64,000 bases of DNA from Cohnella kolymensis (GCF_000829465.1 NZ_JXAL01000023.1:62001-126000), one strand, 5' to 3'; numbered from the stretch's first letter, positions 1 through 9,405 are shown. The notes: generated by a model from the sequence alone, not told the origin. Numbers and translations are program-made.

Positions 1-933
<933 letters not shown>

Positions 934-945
934 TCAGCTGCATAA

Positions 946-977
946 AAGTCCCAGGCCGTTGAGGCTTGGGACTTTTT
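946..977. terminator. bidirectional intrinsic terminator between coaD and ylbJ
   Basis: A 12-bp stem (AAGTCCCAGGCC with GGCTTGGGACTT, one G-T pair) with the 5-base loop GTTGA is followed by five T on the + strand and by four T then ATG on the - strand. It can end coaD rightward and ylbJ plus its repeat region leftward. Confidence 0.85.
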
Positions 978-994
978 GTCGTTGCTGTATGGGG

Positions 995-1210
995 CTGTGC
1001 CGGGAGTGGATGATGCATTGTAAGGCGGGTTTTCGGCCTTACAGCTCGCTGTGCCGATAGATGATCCGCTGTAGGGCGAATTGTTAGGCTTACAGCTCGC
1101 TGTGCCGATAGATGATTCGCTGTAGGTCGAATTGTTAGGCTTACACCTCGCTGTGCCGGCAGAGGATTCGCTGTAAGGCGAATTGTTAGGCTTACAGCTC
1201 GCTGCCGATC
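995..1210. repeat. tandem 51-bp palindromic repeat, about four copies
   Basis: The motif ACAGCTCGCT or a close variant recurs at 1041, 1092, 1143 and 1194, an exact 51-bp period; a fifth, 54-bp spaced partial unit begins near 995. Each unit contains an inverted repeat, for example TGTAAGGC with GCCTTACA (near 1020-1043) and CTGTAAG with CTTACAG (near 1171-1197), so the RNA of either strand folds into a row of hairpins. Units are contiguous, so this is not a CRISPR array. On the - strand the block is open and reads as 17-residue repeats (CKPNNSPYS-type), in a frame whose ATG overlaps the ylbJ stop by four bases (ATGA). I think it is more likely a non-coding repeat than a gene. Confidence 0.85.
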
Positions 1211-1219
1211 TGAACAGAT

Positions 1220-2443
1220 TCATTTACCAGGCGGTTTTGGGCGTATGAGGGCTGCAATCATGGCCAGCAGCAGGAAAACTGCGAAGCTGGCTAGCGCTAC
1301 AATCAGGGTCTCGGACATATGCCCCCATCCGTTAGGGAGAGGACCTTGTGCTGCCCATGCGTCCATCGCGTTCCATCGATCCGGCCAAAGGGCATACATC
1401 AAGTTCTCCACCGGCTTTGATGCGGCAGCCAGCGCCAGCGGATACGTACAAACAAGCGCGAGCGCGCTATGTAACAGGCGGCCGGCGATGATTCTGCCCC
1501 AAGGGAAGGAACGGCCTGTGCCGAAAGCAGCTCTCGCTTGCAGCAGACCGCTCCAGCCGCTCCAAGCCAAAGCCGCTGCAAGCAATGCCGAACCTTGTGC
1601 GGGAGCGAATGCGAAAATACCGGAACGGCTGCTTTCATAGGCGCCCAGATGCATTTCATAAAACCCTGGAAAGGCAAGCCACATATCGCTGCCTGGCACG
1701 AACAGCTGCAGAAGGGTGATAATGACGGCGCTCATCATGATGAGACCGCCCAAAGTCATCAAAATTCCGACGGCATGTGTAACGGAGTCCGCCAATTGTT
1801 TGCCGAAGGGGCGTCCGTCTTCTCTGCGGGCATCCGATGCCGCGCGATAAGCTCTTCTTAGAATAGCGGCAGGCTGGTTGAAGGGGAGCGGGGGAACTTT
1901 CGGTCTCGGCGGTTTCGTTATTCGCGCCCACAAAAAACCGGCTGCCACTGCGGAAGACCAAAGCCCTAAGGCGATCGCCCATCCGAGCTCAGGCGACTGC
2001 AAAAAACCGAAGCCGATGATGAGTACGACGAGGAACGGATTGGGCACGTGTGAGACCAGCAGCACCGTATCCACATCGTCGTCCTGGATCAGGCCTTTAT
2101 CTCGCAGTCTGGCGGTTTCTTTGGCGCCTGCCGGAACTCCGGCCGACCAGCCGAACGCGATGGCCCAACCTGATGCGCCCGGCAGCCGAAACAGGCCCCG
2201 GGTGAACGGTTCGGCTAATGTGGAAAGGCCGTGAAGCAAGCCTGAAGCCGCCAATAATTCGGCAAGCATGAGCGGCGGCAATAAACCGGGGAACACATTT
2301 TGCCACCAAATCTGCAAACCTCGCAGCGAAGCCCGAAACGCTTCCCCCGGAGAGTGGACAATCCCGGCTACGACTAGCAATGCCGCTGTTCCGAGAACAA
2401 GTGAAAGGAAGATGGAGCCTCTCTGACGTATCACATTCTGCAT
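1220..2443 (-). CDS. ylbJ: sporulation integral membrane protein YlbJ
   Basis: A 407-aa very hydrophobic polytopic membrane protein of the YlbJ family, which carries the nucleoside-transporter/FeoB-gate domain (SAGVPAGAKETARLRDKG near residue 110 and SHVPNPF near 140 are typical). In B. subtilis ylbJ is a mother-cell sporulation gene needed for heat-resistant spores (established knowledge); its transported substrate is unknown. Start: the - strand ATG at 2443 is preceded by GGAGGGGG with good spacing. An upstream in-frame TTG at 2473 would add 10 residues but has no ribosome binding site. It lies about 80 bases downstream of ylbM on the same strand, so the two may be co-transcribed. Its presence implies an endospore former. 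Confidence 0.9.
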   Translation of the reverse strand: MQNVIRQRGSIFLSLVLGTAALLVVAGIVHSPGEAFRASLRGLQIWWQNVFPGLLPPLMLAELLAASGLLHGLSTLAEPFTRGLFRLPGASGWAIAFGWSAGVPAGAKETARLRDKGLIQDDDVDTVLLVSHVPNPFLVVLIIGFGFLQSPELGWAIALGLWSSAVAAGFLWARITKPPRPKVPPLPFNQPAAILRRAYRAASDARREDGRPFGKQLADSVTHAVGILMTLGGLIMMSAVIITLLQLFVPGSDMWLAFPGFYEMHLGAYESSRSGIFAFAPAQGSALLAAALAWSGWSGLLQARAAFGTGRSFPWGRIIAGRLLHSALALVCTYPLALAAASKPVENLMYALWPDRWNAMDAWAAQGPLPNGWGHMSETLIVALASFAVFLLLAMIAALIRPKPPGK

Positions 2444-2522
2444 ACCGCTCCCCCTCCAGCGTGAGAAATACAATACAATGTACGCTCTTCGCAGGAGTGT
2501 TAGACCTACTTGTCCCTAACGG

Positions 2523-3758
2523 CTAGACTCGAATCGGCGGTTTGGTGAAATCGCGCATGGCATCTTCAGCGTTCGCATTGCGGAAGGCCAGCGAATACAT
2601 CGCAGTTGCAGCGGTATCGAGCGACAAATAAGGCCAATCTGCGCGGGCTGCGGATGAAATGATCGGACGAGATGCTTTTGCGCGCATGTCATGGAGAAGC
2701 TTTTGACCGCGTTCGGAGAAGCCGAGCACTCTTATGTAATCGATTCCGGCCGACAGCCGCTGGGATGTCAGCAGCTCTTTATGATGTCCGAGCAGTATTC
2801 TGAGCAGCATTCGCTGCAGTTTCGTATGGGTATATCTTTTCGTTTTGAGAGCGGCAAGAAGGGAAGCGACGGTTAATTCTTCAAGCTCAGGAAGCACGTT
2901 TCGCACCCGATTTTCCAACCCCTCCGTAACTTCGGCAAACAGAGCCAGTTGGGAGACGTCCCGGCGGAACAGTTCGTGAAAAAGCGGACGCGCAAACAGT
3001 TCCCAGTGGATCGGAGCACGCCCGGCCTTGATCTCCCGTTCTAAAATTTCCAACGTAGAAGCGGGTACATAAGAGGCAAGCGTTGCCAGCGATCCGGACT
3101 CTCCGAGCAGCAGCTTCCGCAGAGCGGTCGCGCTGGCGATTTGGGCATCCGTGATATCGGCTTGCCCGTAGCCGGATTTCTCGCGCCGCACTGTATAAGG
3201 AACGATTGAGCTGCCCAGCTTCTTGAGAGCAATTAAATAATGAAGCCCGAGAGTATGATTAGGCTGCTCTAATGAGAAACCGATATCGCCCAAGCCTTTG
3301 TCTTGCAGCAATTGTTTGGAAGCCGCAGCGAACGCGGACGGATAAGGCACCCCTTGCTTCAGCATCCGGGCCAAATGCTCGGAAAGCTCGGGAGCTTCCT
3401 CCGCCAGCAAGGATGCCATCCGATCCAGTGCCTGTAAGTCTCCGCTCTCACTCCCGAAGCACAATGAATCCACGACACCTGTCGCTTCAAGCACGGCAAC
3501 CGCCCCGTAGCCGAACCATTGCGCAGGCTGAGAGCTGTAAGCTGCAGGAAGCTCCAGCACAAGATCGCAGCCGGCACGCAGCGCCATTTCCGTGCGTGCC
3601 CACTTGTCCGCCAACGCCGGTTCTCCCCGCTGCAGAAAATGGCCGCTCATGACTGCAACCACATTTTCCGCCCCTGTTACGGCTTTAGATTGCTGAAGAT
3701 GATAGAGGTGGCCGTTATGAAACGGATTATATTCGACGATGACTCCAACTGTAGACAT
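2523..3758 (-). CDS. tmcAL: tRNA(Met) cytidine acetate ligase (TmcAL/YlbM)
   Basis: A 411-aa protein beginning VGVIVEYNPFHNGHLYHL, the nucleotidyltransferase-like HxGH signature of the YlbM family. In B. subtilis this enzyme makes N4-acetylcytidine at the elongator tRNA(Met) wobble position from acetate and ATP (established knowledge). Further conserved stretches are MSGHFLQRGEPA, DLVLELPAAYSSQ and FGSESGD. The ATG at 3758 is preceded on the - strand by AAAGGAG at suitable spacing. It is divergent from ylbN-rpmF, with about 250 bases between, and points the same way as ylbJ; the PDZ protease ylbL and ylbK found between them in B. subtilis are absent here. Confidence 0.93.
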   Translation of the reverse strand: MSTVGVIVEYNPFHNGHLYHLQQSKAVTGAENVVAVMSGHFLQRGEPALADKWARTEMALRAGCDLVLELPAAYSSQPAQWFGYGAVAVLEATGVVDSLCFGSESGDLQALDRMASLLAEEAPELSEHLARMLKQGVPYPSAFAAASKQLLQDKGLGDIGFSLEQPNHTLGLHYLIALKKLGSSIVPYTVRREKSGYGQADITDAQIASATALRKLLLGESGSLATLASYVPASTLEILEREIKAGRAPIHWELFARPLFHELFRRDVSQLALFAEVTEGLENRVRNVLPELEELTVASLLAALKTKRYTHTKLQRMLLRILLGHHKELLTSQRLSAGIDYIRVLGFSERGQKLLHDMRAKASRPIISSAARADWPYLSLDTAATAMYSLAFRNANAEDAMRDFTKPPIRV

Positions 3759-3870
3759 GGGTTGCTCCTTTATTTAAACGGCAATGGTGTGTTCTCTTTC
3801 GACAGCCACAATATACCATGGGGCGCACATAGAAGAGAAGCGGCTGAACGACTTTGACGGGCCTCATTGC

Positions 3871-3899
3871 TTGACACGGCCATCCGGTGTTGTTAGACT
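3871..3899 (+). promoter_or_regulatory. SigA-type promoter P1 upstream of ylbN
   Basis: TTGACA (3871-3876) and TAGACT (3894-3899) are separated by 17 bases. It lies 109 bases upstream of the ylbN start and is the first of two tandem promoters. It is a motif match only; no transcription start is known. Confidence 0.6.
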
Positions 3900-3950
3900 A
3901 AAAACCTTGATAAATCCGCGAAGAACATGGAATCATGAAGTATAAACTCA

Positions 3951-3980
3951 TTGACAAAATAGTCGAAACATCGGTATAAT
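3951..3980 (+). promoter_or_regulatory. consensus SigA promoter P2 of ylbN-rpmF
   Basis: Perfect hexamers TTGACA (3951-3956) and TATAAT (3975-3980) are separated by 18 bases, 28 bases upstream of the ylbN ATG. A perfect consensus fits the high expression needed for the ribosomal protein gene rpmF. Confidence 0.85.
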
Positions 3981-4007
3981 AATTTTTGTTTGTTTGGAGT
4001 GATCCCG

Positions 4008-4526
4008 ATGCTGTTAAATGTACAAGAACTTGTGAGCCGGAAGCAGCCGATCGAGCTGCAAGGTACTCTCGATACAGCCGATATGTTCCGGAACAGCCCG
4101 GAATTCAAACCGCTCAGCCCGTTGGAATACAATCTGACTGCTGAAGCGGCGGATGAACGGATTCTTGTGTCCGGTCGCATTTCATGCAAAGTACGGATGC
4201 AGTGCTCACGCTGTTTGGAACCGATCGAAGAAGACATCCGTCTTCCTTTTAAAGAGCAGTTCCGCATCGTGAAGGCCGGCGAACCGAAGCCTGGTGAACA
4301 AGACGAGGCCATACCGGTGACGGGCGAACGCATCGATCTGGCGCCTTTGCTGGCGGAAGAGTTGATGGTTCAATTACCGTATGCCCCTGTGTGCCGGGAA
4401 GATTGCCAAGGTCTATGCCCGAAATGCGGAACGAACCGTAATGAACAATCATGCAGCTGCAATACGGAGTCCGTTGACCCCCGACTGGCAGCGCTCCAGG
4501 ATTGGTTTAAATCTAAGGAAGAATAG
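4008..4526 (+). CDS. ylbN: YceD/DUF177 family protein (rRNA accumulation)
   Basis: A 172-aa DUF177 (YceD) protein. Conserved features are CSRCLEPIEE in the middle (about residue 65) and a C-terminal cysteine cluster (CREDCQGLCPKCGTN, then SCSC), likely metal binding. YceD is nearly always directly upstream of rpmF, as here, and has been linked to 23S rRNA accumulation in E. coli and plants (family knowledge; the molecular role is unclear). Start: the ATG at 4008 has GGAG 8 bases upstream; an earlier in-frame TTG at 3990 overlaps the promoter exit and is unlikely. It is co-transcribed with rpmF 48 bases downstream. Confidence 0.9.
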   Translation: MLLNVQELVSRKQPIELQGTLDTADMFRNSPEFKPLSPLEYNLTAEAADERILVSGRISCKVRMQCSRCLEPIEEDIRLPFKEQFRIVKAGEPKPGEQDEAIPVTGERIDLAPLLAEELMVQLPYAPVCREDCQGLCPKCGTNRNEQSCSCNTESVDPRLAALQDWFKSKEE

Positions 4527-4574
4527 TCGGGCTTATGGTCCGGCGGCGTTCACTCTGATAAGGAGGTGGGAACA

Positions 4575-4748
4575 TTGGCAGTACCTTTTGGAAAAACATC
4601 GAAATCCCGCAAAAACAAGCGCCGTACTCATTTCAAATTGGTCGTTCCAGGAATGGTGAAATGCGATCAATGCGGCGAATTGAAGCTGGCGCACCGCGTA
4701 TGTAAAGTTTGCGGTACGTACAAAGCTCGCGAAATTATCAAGCAATAA
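4575..4748 (+). CDS. rpmF: 50S ribosomal protein L32
   Basis: A 57-aa L32 with the expected [17 protein letters not shown]-terminus and a zinc ribbon formed by CDQC (about residue 27) and CKVC (about residue 40). All four cysteines are present, so this is the zinc-binding (C+) form. The start is the TTG at 4575, preceded by AAGGAGGTG; the GTG at 4566 would overlap that ribosome binding site. It is the usual gene between ylbN and the fatty-acid genes. Confidence 0.97.
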   Translation: MAVPFGKTSKSRKNKRRTHFKLVVPGMVKCDQCGELKLAHRVCKVCGTYKAREIIKQ

Positions 4749-4821
4749 AGTCTAGCGCGTCTGGATTCTACGACGGAGGCGCGGCCGTATGTTTTGCAGC
4801 GGCTGCGGGCATCTGCGTTCG

Positions 4822-4850
4822 TTGCATACCGACGCGTTTTTCTTTATACT
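4822..4850 (+). promoter_or_regulatory. SigA promoter of fapR
   Basis: TTGCAT (4822-4827) and TATACT (4845-4850) are separated by 17 bases, about 107 bases upstream of the fapR start. The FapR-like operator begins 4 bases after the -10 box, so the bound repressor would cover the transcription start. Confidence 0.75.
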
Positions 4851-4854
4851 CTTT

Positions 4855-4871
4855 TTGGCACCTGGTATTAA
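4855..4871 (+). promoter_or_regulatory. FapR operator (autoregulatory)
   Basis: The 17-base TTGGCACCTGGTATTAA is an imperfect palindrome (TTGGCACC and GGTATTAA) and matches 14 of 17 positions of the known FapR site TTAGTACCTRNTACTAA as I recall it. It sits right after the fapR -10 box, where FapR operators lie in B. subtilis. This predicts malonyl-CoA-relieved repression of fapR and the genes behind it. Confidence 0.75.
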
Positions 4872-4956
4872 ATCCTATACATAAATTAAAGGTTCAATCG
4901 TATTCTATTTCTATTATTTTTCGGTGGTTCAATCTGCCAGGAAAGCGGTGGTGGCT

Positions 4957-5532
4957 ATGGAACGGCTTCCTAAACGTCAGCGTCACCAGCAGCTCAGCCG
5001 GCTGCTGGAAGAAAATCCGTTCCTCACTGACCGTGAACTGACTCGGAAGCTGAAGGTCAGCATCCAGACGATTCGTTTGGACCGCCTGGAGCTGGCTATC
5101 CCTGAACTCAGGGAAAGATTGAAGCTGATGGCGGAGCGGTCTCACGACTCCGTTAAGTCTTTGCCTTTGCATGAGGTGATCGGCGATATTGTGGATTTGC
5201 AGCTGGACAAGAGCGGCATCTCTTTATTCGAAATTACTGAAGAGCATGTATTCTCCCGCACCGGCATCGCCCGAGGGCACCATGTCTTCGCGCAAGCGAA
5301 CTCGCTGGCCGTCGCCGTCATTAACGATGAAATCGCTTTGACGGCATCTGCCGACCTGCGCTTCATTCGTCCGGCGCGGCTCGGGGAGAAATGCATCGCA
5401 AAAGCGTACGTCCGCTCCAGCGGCGAGCAAAAAGGAAAAGCGAAAGTGGAAGTATTCACTTATGTCGGAGAAGAAATGGTGTTTCAAGGCAATTTCGTCA
5501 TTTACCGGTCCGCGGGAGAAACGAACACATGA
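4957..5532 (+). CDS. fapR: fatty-acid biosynthesis transcriptional repressor FapR
   Basis: A 191-aa FapR. The N-terminal helix-turn-helix (TDRELTRKLKVSIQTIRLDR, about residues 29-48) is followed by a hot-dog domain that binds malonyl-CoA (HVFSRTGIARGHHVFAQ and NSLAVAVINDEIALTASAD). FapR represses fap/fab genes and is released by malonyl-CoA (established in B. subtilis). I chose the ATG at 4957; the frame is open upstream to 4924, and GTG codons at 4948 and 4951 are possible starts because the AGGAAAG at 4939 is weakly placed. It has its own promoter and FapR-like operator and ends 15 bases before plsX, so the cluster is probably autoregulated. Confidence 0.94.
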   Translation: MERLPKRQRHQQLSRLLEENPFLTDRELTRKLKVSIQTIRLDRLELAIPELRERLKLMAERSHDSVKSLPLHEVIGDIVDLQLDKSGISLFEITEEHVFSRTGIARGHHVFAQANSLAVAVINDEIALTASADLRFIRPARLGEKCIAKAYVRSSGEQKGKAKVEVFTYVGEEMVFQGNFVIYRSAGETNT

Positions 5533-5546
5533 AGGAGTTGACACTC

Positions 5547-6536
5547 ATGCGTATCGCAATAGACGCCATGGGCGGAGACCACGCACCGCGTGCACAGGTT
5601 GAGAGCGCGATTGCCGCAGCCTCCGAATGGCCAGATATCGAACTTATACTTGTCGGCAATCCTGGTGTGCTGGAGCCGTTATTGGGCGCAGACGCACCTT
5701 CGAATATCCGTATTCACCCCGCAATGGAAGTAATCGAAAGCGACGAAGAGCCGGTTAAGGCAGTGCGCCGGAAAAGCGACTCTTCCATGGTGGTGGCCGG
5801 GCGGCTGGTGAAAGAAGGCCAGGCGGACGCGATGATTTCTGCGGGTAACACGGGCGCACTCATGGCCGTCGGCTTGCTCGTTGTCGGCCGTCTGAAGGGA
5901 ATAGATCGCCCGGGATTGGCCCCTATGCTGCCGACATTGGACAATGCGGGCCTGCTCGCTTTAGATCTTGGGGCGAATATGGATGCCAAACCGGAGCATC
6001 TGCTGCAATATGCGCTGATGGGCAGCTTATACCGCCAGAAGGTGCATGGTATCGCCAAGCCGCGCGTAGGCCTCCTCAATGTGGGCAGTGAAGCGGCGAA
6101 AGGCAACGAGCTGACGAAAGCGGCATACGAGCTGCTCGTGCAAGCGCCGATTAACTTTATCGGCAACGTCGAGTCGCGGGATGTGCTGGAAGGGCAGTGC
6201 GATGTCCTGGTGTGCGATGGATTTTCGGGTAATATTCTGCTGAAAGGCATCGAAGGAACAGCATCCGCGTTATTTAAAATATTAAAGCGAGAGCTTACCG
6301 CCACGTGGACTTCCAAGCTTGCCGCGCTGGCGTTGAAACCCAGCTTCAGCAGAGTTAAGCGCAGTCTTGATTATAACGAGTATAACGGCGCACCCTTGCT
6401 TGGCCTTAACGGATTGGTATTGAAGGGCCATGGTTCCTCCGATGCGGCTGCGATGAAGACCGCTATCCGTCTCGCCCGCACGGCCATCGGCAACGGGCTG
6501 GTTACCGCGCTCGCCGATGAATTCAAGGGAAAGTGA
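5547..6536 (+). CDS. plsX: phosphate acyltransferase PlsX
   Basis: PlsX converts acyl-ACP to acyl-phosphate for PlsY, the first step of phospholipid synthesis. The 329-aa protein starts MRIAIDAMGGDHAPRA and has SAGNTGALMA, LGANMDAKPEHL and CDGFSGNILLKGIEG, all typical. I chose the ATG at 5547 because family members start exactly there; an ATG at 5530 would add MKELTL and overlaps the fapR stop, with the AAGGAG inside it. It is the second gene of the fapR cluster, 10 bases before fabH. Confidence 0.96.
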   Translation: MRIAIDAMGGDHAPRAQVESAIAAASEWPDIELILVGNPGVLEPLLGADAPSNIRIHPAMEVIESDEEPVKAVRRKSDSSMVVAGRLVKEGQADAMISAGNTGALMAVGLLVVGRLKGIDRPGLAPMLPTLDNAGLLALDLGANMDAKPEHLLQYALMGSLYRQKVHGIAKPRVGLLNVGSEAAKGNELTKAAYELLVQAPINFIGNVESRDVLEGQCDVLVCDGFSGNILLKGIEGTASALFKILKRELTATWTSKLAALALKPSFSRVKRSLDYNEYNGAPLLGLNGLVLKGHGSSDAAAMKTAIRLARTAIGNGLVTALADEFKGK

Positions 6537-6546
6537 GAGATATTGC

Positions 6547-7533
6547 ATGAGTGAAATTTCAGTCGGCATTCTTGGTACGGGTAAATACGTGCCCGAACGC
6601 TGCTTAACGAATCAGGATTTGGAACAAATGGTTGATACGAACGATGAGTGGATCGTATCGCGAACCGGTATAAGGGAAAGAAGGATCGCCGCCGAACATG
6701 AAGCCACTTCGGATTTGGCGTATGAGGCATCTGTGCGCGCATTGCAAAGAGCGGGCATTACGGCTGACCAGCTGGACCTTATTATTGTGGCGACCGTAAC
6801 TCCGGACATGTTCTTTCCTTCCACTGCGTGTCTGCTGCAGGAAAGGCTCGGCGCAAAGAAAGCCGCGGCATTCGATCTGTCCGCCGCTTGCTCCGGGTTT
6901 ATATACGGTCTCGCGAATGCAACCGGGTTTATCAAGATGGGCATGTATCAGAAAGTGCTTGTCGTAGGAGCTGAATGCCTGTCGCGGATCACGGATTACA
7001 CCGACCGCAACACTTGCATCCTCTTCGGTGACGGCGCAGGCGCTGTCGTGCTCGGCGAAGTGCCGGAAGGCCGCGGGTTCAAGTCTTTCGAGCTCGGCGC
7101 CGACGGGTCCGGCGGCGAACTGCTGCGTATTCCAGGCGGCGGCTCCAGGTTGCCTTCTTCGGAACAAACTGTGGCCGATCGCCGTCATTTTCTCGAGATG
7201 AACGGACGCGACGTATTCAAGTTCGCCGTCCGCGTCATGGGCAACTCCGCGGAGGTAGCTCTGTCCAAGGCAGGGCTGGGCACGGAAGACATCGATATGC
7301 TTATTCCGCATCAAGCGAATATTCGCATCATTCAATCCGCACTTGAAAGACTGCATTTGTCGCAGGACAAAGCAATGATCAATCTGGACCGTTACGGCAA
7401 TGTGTCGGCCGCATCGATTCCTCTTGCGCTCGCGGAAGCGGTCGAAGAGGGCCGGGTGAAGGAAGGCGATTGTCTCGTGCTCGTCGGTTTCGGCGGCGGT
7501 TTGACCTGGGGAGCTTCCGTATTGATCTTGTAG
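6547..7533 (+). CDS. fabH: beta-ketoacyl-ACP synthase III FabH
   Basis: FabH condenses acetyl- or branched-chain acyl-CoA with malonyl-ACP to start fatty-acid synthesis and, in Bacilli, helps set branched-chain composition. The 328-aa protein has the catalytic triad: Cys115 in SAACSGF, His in IPHQANIRI and Asn in GNVSAASIP; the glycine-rich end GFGGGLTWGASVL is typical. The ATG at 6547 fits the family start (VGILGTGKYVPE). It lies between plsX and fabD in the FapR-regulated cluster, unlike B. subtilis, where its fabH genes are elsewhere. Confidence 0.97.
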   Translation: MSEISVGILGTGKYVPERCLTNQDLEQMVDTNDEWIVSRTGIRERRIAAEHEATSDLAYEASVRALQRAGITADQLDLIIVATVTPDMFFPSTACLLQERLGAKKAAAFDLSAACSGFIYGLANATGFIKMGMYQKVLVVGAECLSRITDYTDRNTCILFGDGAGAVVLGEVPEGRGFKSFELGADGSGGELLRIPGGGSRLPSSEQTVADRRHFLEMNGRDVFKFAVRVMGNSAEVALSKAGLGTEDIDMLIPHQANIRIIQSALERLHLSQDKAMINLDRYGNVSAASIPLALAEAVEEGRVKEGDCLVLVGFGGGLTWGASVLIL

Positions 7534-7540
7534 GGAAAGG

Positions 7541-8482
7541 ATGAACGTGAAGATGGGCAAAATCGCATTCGTATTTCCCGGCCAAGGCGCGCAAGCAGTA
7601 GGTATGGGGCGCGATGCTTACGAGACCATTCCTGCAGCCCGCGCCGTATTCGATCGAGCGGATGAGGCGCTCGGTTTCCCGATTTCCAAGCTTGCATTCG
7701 ATGGGCCGGATGAAGAGCTGCGCCAAACGGCGAACACCCAGCCGGCGCTGCTCGCAACAAGCATCGCCTTGCTGGAAGCCTACAAGCCTCTCGGAGTGAA
7801 GCCGGATTTCGCAGCCGGCCATTCACTCGGCGAGTATAGCTCTCTGGTATGTGCGGGCGTGCTTTCGTTCGAGGATGCGATCCGGCTTGTCCGCGCGCGC
7901 GGACAATTCATGGAGAAGGCCGTTCCCGGAGGGCAAGGCGCAATGGCGGCGGTACTCGGTGCCGAAAGGGAGCCTCTTCAAACGCTTTGCAGCGAGATAT
8001 CGGCATCTTCCGGGCTTGTCGAACTGGCCAATATCAATTGCCCCGGCCAAATCGTCGTTTCCGGATCGGCGCAAGGCGTTGCCTCAATCGCAGAGCGGGG
8101 CAAAGAGGCTGGAGCCAAACGGGTTATTCCGCTGGAAGTAAGCGGACCCTTCCACTCTTCGCTCATGCAGCCTGCTGCCGAAGCGCTTGCCCGCGAACTG
8201 GAACGTGTCACGTTCCATAACGCTTCGGTGCCGGTCATTGCCAACGTGCATGCCAGGCCGGTAACTTTCGGCGCCGAGCTTCGCACACTGCTCGTACAGC
8301 AAGTGGTGTCTCCTGTCTTATGGGAGGACACGATACGTTACCTCATTTCCGAAGGGGTCGATACTTTCGTGGAGATCGGTTCCGGTACCGTATTGGCAGG
8401 CTTGATTAAGAAGATTGACAAGTCCGTTCAAGTGATATCGGTCAACAGCGCGGCTGCAGCGAATGAAGCAGTTGCACAATGA
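7541..8482 (+). CDS. fabD: malonyl-CoA:ACP transacylase FabD
   Basis: FabD loads malonyl groups from CoA onto ACP. The 313-aa protein has FVFPGQGAQAVGMGRD at the start, the nucleophile Ser95 in AAGHSLGEYS, VRARGQFMEKA with the substrate Arg, and SGPFHSSLM with the catalytic His. The ATG at 7541 has AGGG 5 bases upstream; the ATG at 7553 (MGKIAF) is an alternative that removes four residues. It is 7 bases after fabH and 45 before fabG. Confidence 0.96.
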   Translation: MNVKMGKIAFVFPGQGAQAVGMGRDAYETIPAARAVFDRADEALGFPISKLAFDGPDEELRQTANTQPALLATSIALLEAYKPLGVKPDFAAGHSLGEYSSLVCAGVLSFEDAIRLVRARGQFMEKAVPGGQGAMAAVLGAEREPLQTLCSEISASSGLVELANINCPGQIVVSGSAQGVASIAERGKEAGAKRVIPLEVSGPFHSSLMQPAAEALARELERVTFHNASVPVIANVHARPVTFGAELRTLLVQQVVSPVLWEDTIRYLISEGVDTFVEIGSGTVLAGLIKKIDKSVQVISVNSAAAANEAVAQ

Positions 8483-8527
8483 CGCTGAAAAAGCGACAAT
8501 GGACGAGAGGTTGTGGAGAACATGCCA

Positions 8528-9274
8528 ATGTGGGATTTAAGCGGCAAAAGCGCGCTCGTGACCGGCGCGTCCCGCGGAATCGGGCGAGCCATTGCCATTG
8601 CGCTGGCTGAAGCCGGCGCGGACGTTGCGGTGAACTATTCAGGCAGCGAAGCCGCAGCGGCAGAAACCGTAAAGGCGGTTGAGGCTCTCGGGCGCAGGGC
8701 GATCATGGTCAAGGCGAACGTAGGGAAAGCCGCGGAATTCGAGGATATGGCGGCGAAGACGCTGGAAGCGTTCGGAAAACTGGATATCCTAGTGAATAAC
8801 GCCGGTATAACCAGAGACAACCTAATCATGCGAATGAAAGAACAAGAGTTTGACGAAGTGATCGAAACGAATCTCAAAGGCGTATTTAACGGATTGAAGG
8901 CCGTAACCCGCTCGATGATGAAGCAGCGCTCCGGTCGTATCATCAACATTTCGTCCGTCGTAGGCACCATCGGTAACGCCGGCCAGGCAAACTATGTGGC
9001 CTCGAAAGCAGGGGTGATCGGTTTGACCAAATCCGCCGCCAAGGAATTGGCTTCGCGCGGAATTACAGTCAATGCCGTGGCGCCGGGCTTCATCGAATCC
9101 GACATGACCGACAAGCTTCCTGCCGAGTATCGGGAGAAGCTGCTCGCGGAAATTCCGCTGGGCCGGATGGGCCGTCCCGAGGACATCGCGGCGGCCGTCG
9201 TCTATCTTGCCTCAGATGCTTCGGCTTATATGACCGGCCAGACGATTCACGTCGACGGCGGCATGTATATGTAA
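8528..9274 (+). CDS. fabG: 3-oxoacyl-ACP reductase FabG
   Basis: FabG is the NADPH-dependent SDR that reduces 3-ketoacyl-ACP. It has the cofactor loop [10 protein letters not shown] near the N-terminus, NNAG, the catalytic Ser in INISSVVG, and YVASKAG (YxxxK), ending with [10 protein letters not shown]. The start is uncertain: GTG 8513, ATG 8522 and ATG 8528 are in frame; I prefer 8528 because GGAG lies 9 bases upstream and the SDR core starts about 9 residues in. A hairpin and a separate leader follow before acpP. Confidence 0.95.
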   Translation: MWDLSGKSALVTGASRGIGRAIAIALAEAGADVAVNYSGSEAAAAETVKAVEALGRRAIMVKANVGKAAEFEDMAAKTLEAFGKLDILVNNAGITRDNLIMRMKEQEFDEVIETNLKGVFNGLKAVTRSMMKQRSGRIINISSVVGTIGNAGQANYVASKAGVIGLTKSAAKELASRGITVNAVAPGFIESDMTDKLPAEYREKLLAEIPLGRMGRPEDIAAAVVYLASDASAYMTGQTIHVDGGMYM

Positions 9275-9328
9275 GCCGGGCGTGCACTCGAACGCCACGC
9301 ATAGCGCGGCTAAATCGTGTGCACGGAT

Positions 9329-9347
9329 TCACACAGTTCCTGTGTGA
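9329..9347 (+). promoter_or_regulatory. hairpin between fabG and acpP
   Basis: A perfect 8-bp stem (TCACACAG with CTGTGTGA) with loop TTC lies between fabG and acpP. No T-run follows directly (the nearest is at about 9360), so it may be a processing or partial-termination site rather than a terminator. A TATAAT at 9379-9384 lies downstream, but its -35 partner is weak. Confidence 0.5.
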
Positions 9348-9405
9348 TGGCTCTATGGCTTTTTGTCCATGATTCACGTATAATCATTTAAGGGAGGTGA
9401 ACCGG

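Noticed and set aside
995..1210. Possible CRISPR array
   Set aside because: Units are contiguous with a fixed 51-bp period and no variable spacers, and no cas genes are present.
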